Of a DNA stretch of 6,655 bases, positions 6,501 through 6,655 are shown in pieces. The DNA lies in assembly GCA_937868205.1 (NCBI GenBank), contig CALMMC010000146.1, forward strand, positions 1-6,655. Direction: 5' to 3'. Origin of the DNA: JAAZPG01 sp012797375. GTDB taxonomy: Bacteria > Acidobacteriota > Aminicenantia > Aminicenantales > UBA4085. The position numbers and the translations under genes are program-made. The notes beneath the pieces are model-generated. The model was not told where the DNA came from. It saw only the letters and a list, made by a program, of their open reading frames with translations, and did not search any database. Positions within the stretch are counted from its first letter, which is position 1; each line of letters opens with the position of its first letter.

Positions 6501-6528
6501 ACAGTCCACTTTTAAAGTTTAAATGACA
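6501..6528 (-). repeat. Outer right terminal repeat and tip of the IS
   Basis: ACAGTCCACTTTTAAA at 6501-6516 is the exact reverse complement of the outer left copy. The sequence runs on to ACA at 6526-6528, the inferred tip. Compared with the outer left end, the stretch between tip and motif differs by one indel and several substitutions. Confidence 0.75.
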
Positions 6529-6543
6529 GGCGCCGGCCGCGCC

Positions 6544-6572
6544 TTGACTCTTCGGTCCCGGCATGGTATCAA
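6544..6572 (+). promoter_or_regulatory. Sigma70-type promoter for the gene at the right edge
   Basis: TTGACT at 6544-6549 (5 of 6 consensus) and TATCAA at 6567-6572 (4 of 6) are separated by exactly 17 bases. Transcription would begin near 6579 and give a leader of about 40 bases before the ATG at 6621. The promoter lies outside the IS, with the -35 starting 16 bases from the inferred IS tip. Confidence 0.6.
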
Positions 6573-6610
6573 GTATTTCTCCCTCATTACGCATATTTAT
6601 CTCAATTCCT

Positions 6611-6615
6611 GGAGG
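6611..6615 (+). promoter_or_regulatory. Shine-Dalgarno site GGAGG
   Basis: GGAGG ends 5 bases before the ATG at 6621, within a short but workable range. It supports that ATG as the true start of the truncated gene. Confidence 0.7.
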
Positions 6616-6620
6616 CTTTC

Positions 6621-6655
6621 ATGAAAGGATGGACCGGCAATATCTTACGAGTCAA
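6621..6655 (+). CDS. Start of a probable aldehyde:ferredoxin oxidoreductase (cut by window end)
   Basis: Only 11 codons are visible, MKGWTGNILRV, followed by AA, so the next residue is Asn or Lys. The pattern GW.G..LRVN at the very start is what I recall as the hallmark opening of tungsten-containing aldehyde:ferredoxin oxidoreductases (AOR family), which oxidise aldehydes to carboxylates with ferredoxin in anaerobes. A promoter with 17-base spacing and a GGAGG site upstream support a real gene start. With so few residues the family call is a strong guess. Another member of the same superfamily with a similar N-terminus is possible. Confidence 0.65.
   Translation, partial: MKGWTGNILRV

Larger units (their letters stand above)
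5123..6528 (-). mobile_element. Insertion sequence with one rve-type DDE transposase and doubled ends
   Basis: An element of about 1.4 kb bounded by TGT at 5123-5125 and ACA at 6526-6528, the tip pattern common for rve-fold transposases. It contains a single transposase gene on the minus strand filling most of the interior. Each end has two motif copies, giving an outer pair and an inner pair of inverted repeats. The exact tips are inferred from the outer repeats, and no target-site duplication is evident at these tips (CCGAA on the left, GGCGC on the right). The transposase wording (TDSHSIFR, SPQAKGKIER) resembles the group often annotated ISNCY or IS1202-like, and more distantly IS481. Family assignment is from memory and tentative. 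The open gene with good signals suggests a recent insertion. Confidence 0.85.

Noticed and set aside
5121..6525. AATG at 5121-5124 and 6522-6525 as a possible target duplication
   Set aside because: Four bases are too few to trust, and accepting them would remove the TGT...ACA tips and worsen the repeat alignment.
6470..6525. Possible CRISPR-like direct repeat
   Set aside because: Only two copies, a 10-base spacer, AT-rich and mirrored at the other end of the element; these are IS ends.
5198..6526. Two plus-strand open frames across the IS
   Set aside because: They are antisense to the transposase, which has the catalytic triad, a strong ribosome site and the right position between the repeats.

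Overview
The window looks like the end of a metagenomic contig from a GC-rich, Gram-negative, probably anaerobic bacterium. The Gram-negative call rests on a Tol-type envelope operon. The anaerobe call rests on the first residues of what looks like a tungsten aldehyde:ferredoxin oxidoreductase at the right edge. An Acidobacteriota or Candidatus Aminicenantes-like host would fit the overall style of the genes, but that is an impression and the sequence does not prove it.

Bases 1-92 are not genomic. They hold a P5/Nextera sequencing adapter with an 8-base index and the Tn5 mosaic end, preceded by a stretch that resembles an Oxford Nanopore leader. Biological sequence starts at base 93.

Bases 93-2655 hold three genes joined by 4-base ATGA overlaps: an ExbD/TolR proton-channel subunit, a TonB/TolA-like protein with a very glycine-rich linker, and TolB with its signal peptide and beta-propeller. 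A TolQ/ExbB gene is expected upstream but is cut off, and no pal gene follows tolB here. After an 84-base gap comes a 680-residue multi-pass membrane protein that resembles GT-C glycosyltransferases (2740-4782). It probably acts in glycan or lipid-carrier chemistry of the envelope.

Bases 4783-5122 hold no convincing intact gene. On the minus strand they contain a short stretch whose translation matches the N-terminus of the transposase next door, so it is probably a relic of a related insertion sequence. Bases 5123-6528 form an apparently intact insertion sequence with one DDE (rve-fold) transposase on the minus strand. Its ends are unusual: each carries two nested copies of a TTTAAAAGYGGACT motif. 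The outer copies pair with each other, the inner copies pair with each other, and each pair has its own signature bases. The inner repeat also encodes the last codons of the transposase and supplies a plausible -35 box for its promoter.

Right of the element are a good sigma70-type promoter, a Shine-Dalgarno site and the first 11 codons of the putative aldehyde:ferredoxin oxidoreductase, which runs off the window. The most interesting feature is the paired nested-repeat architecture of the IS together with the neighbouring relic. I see no defence system, CRISPR array or RNA gene.
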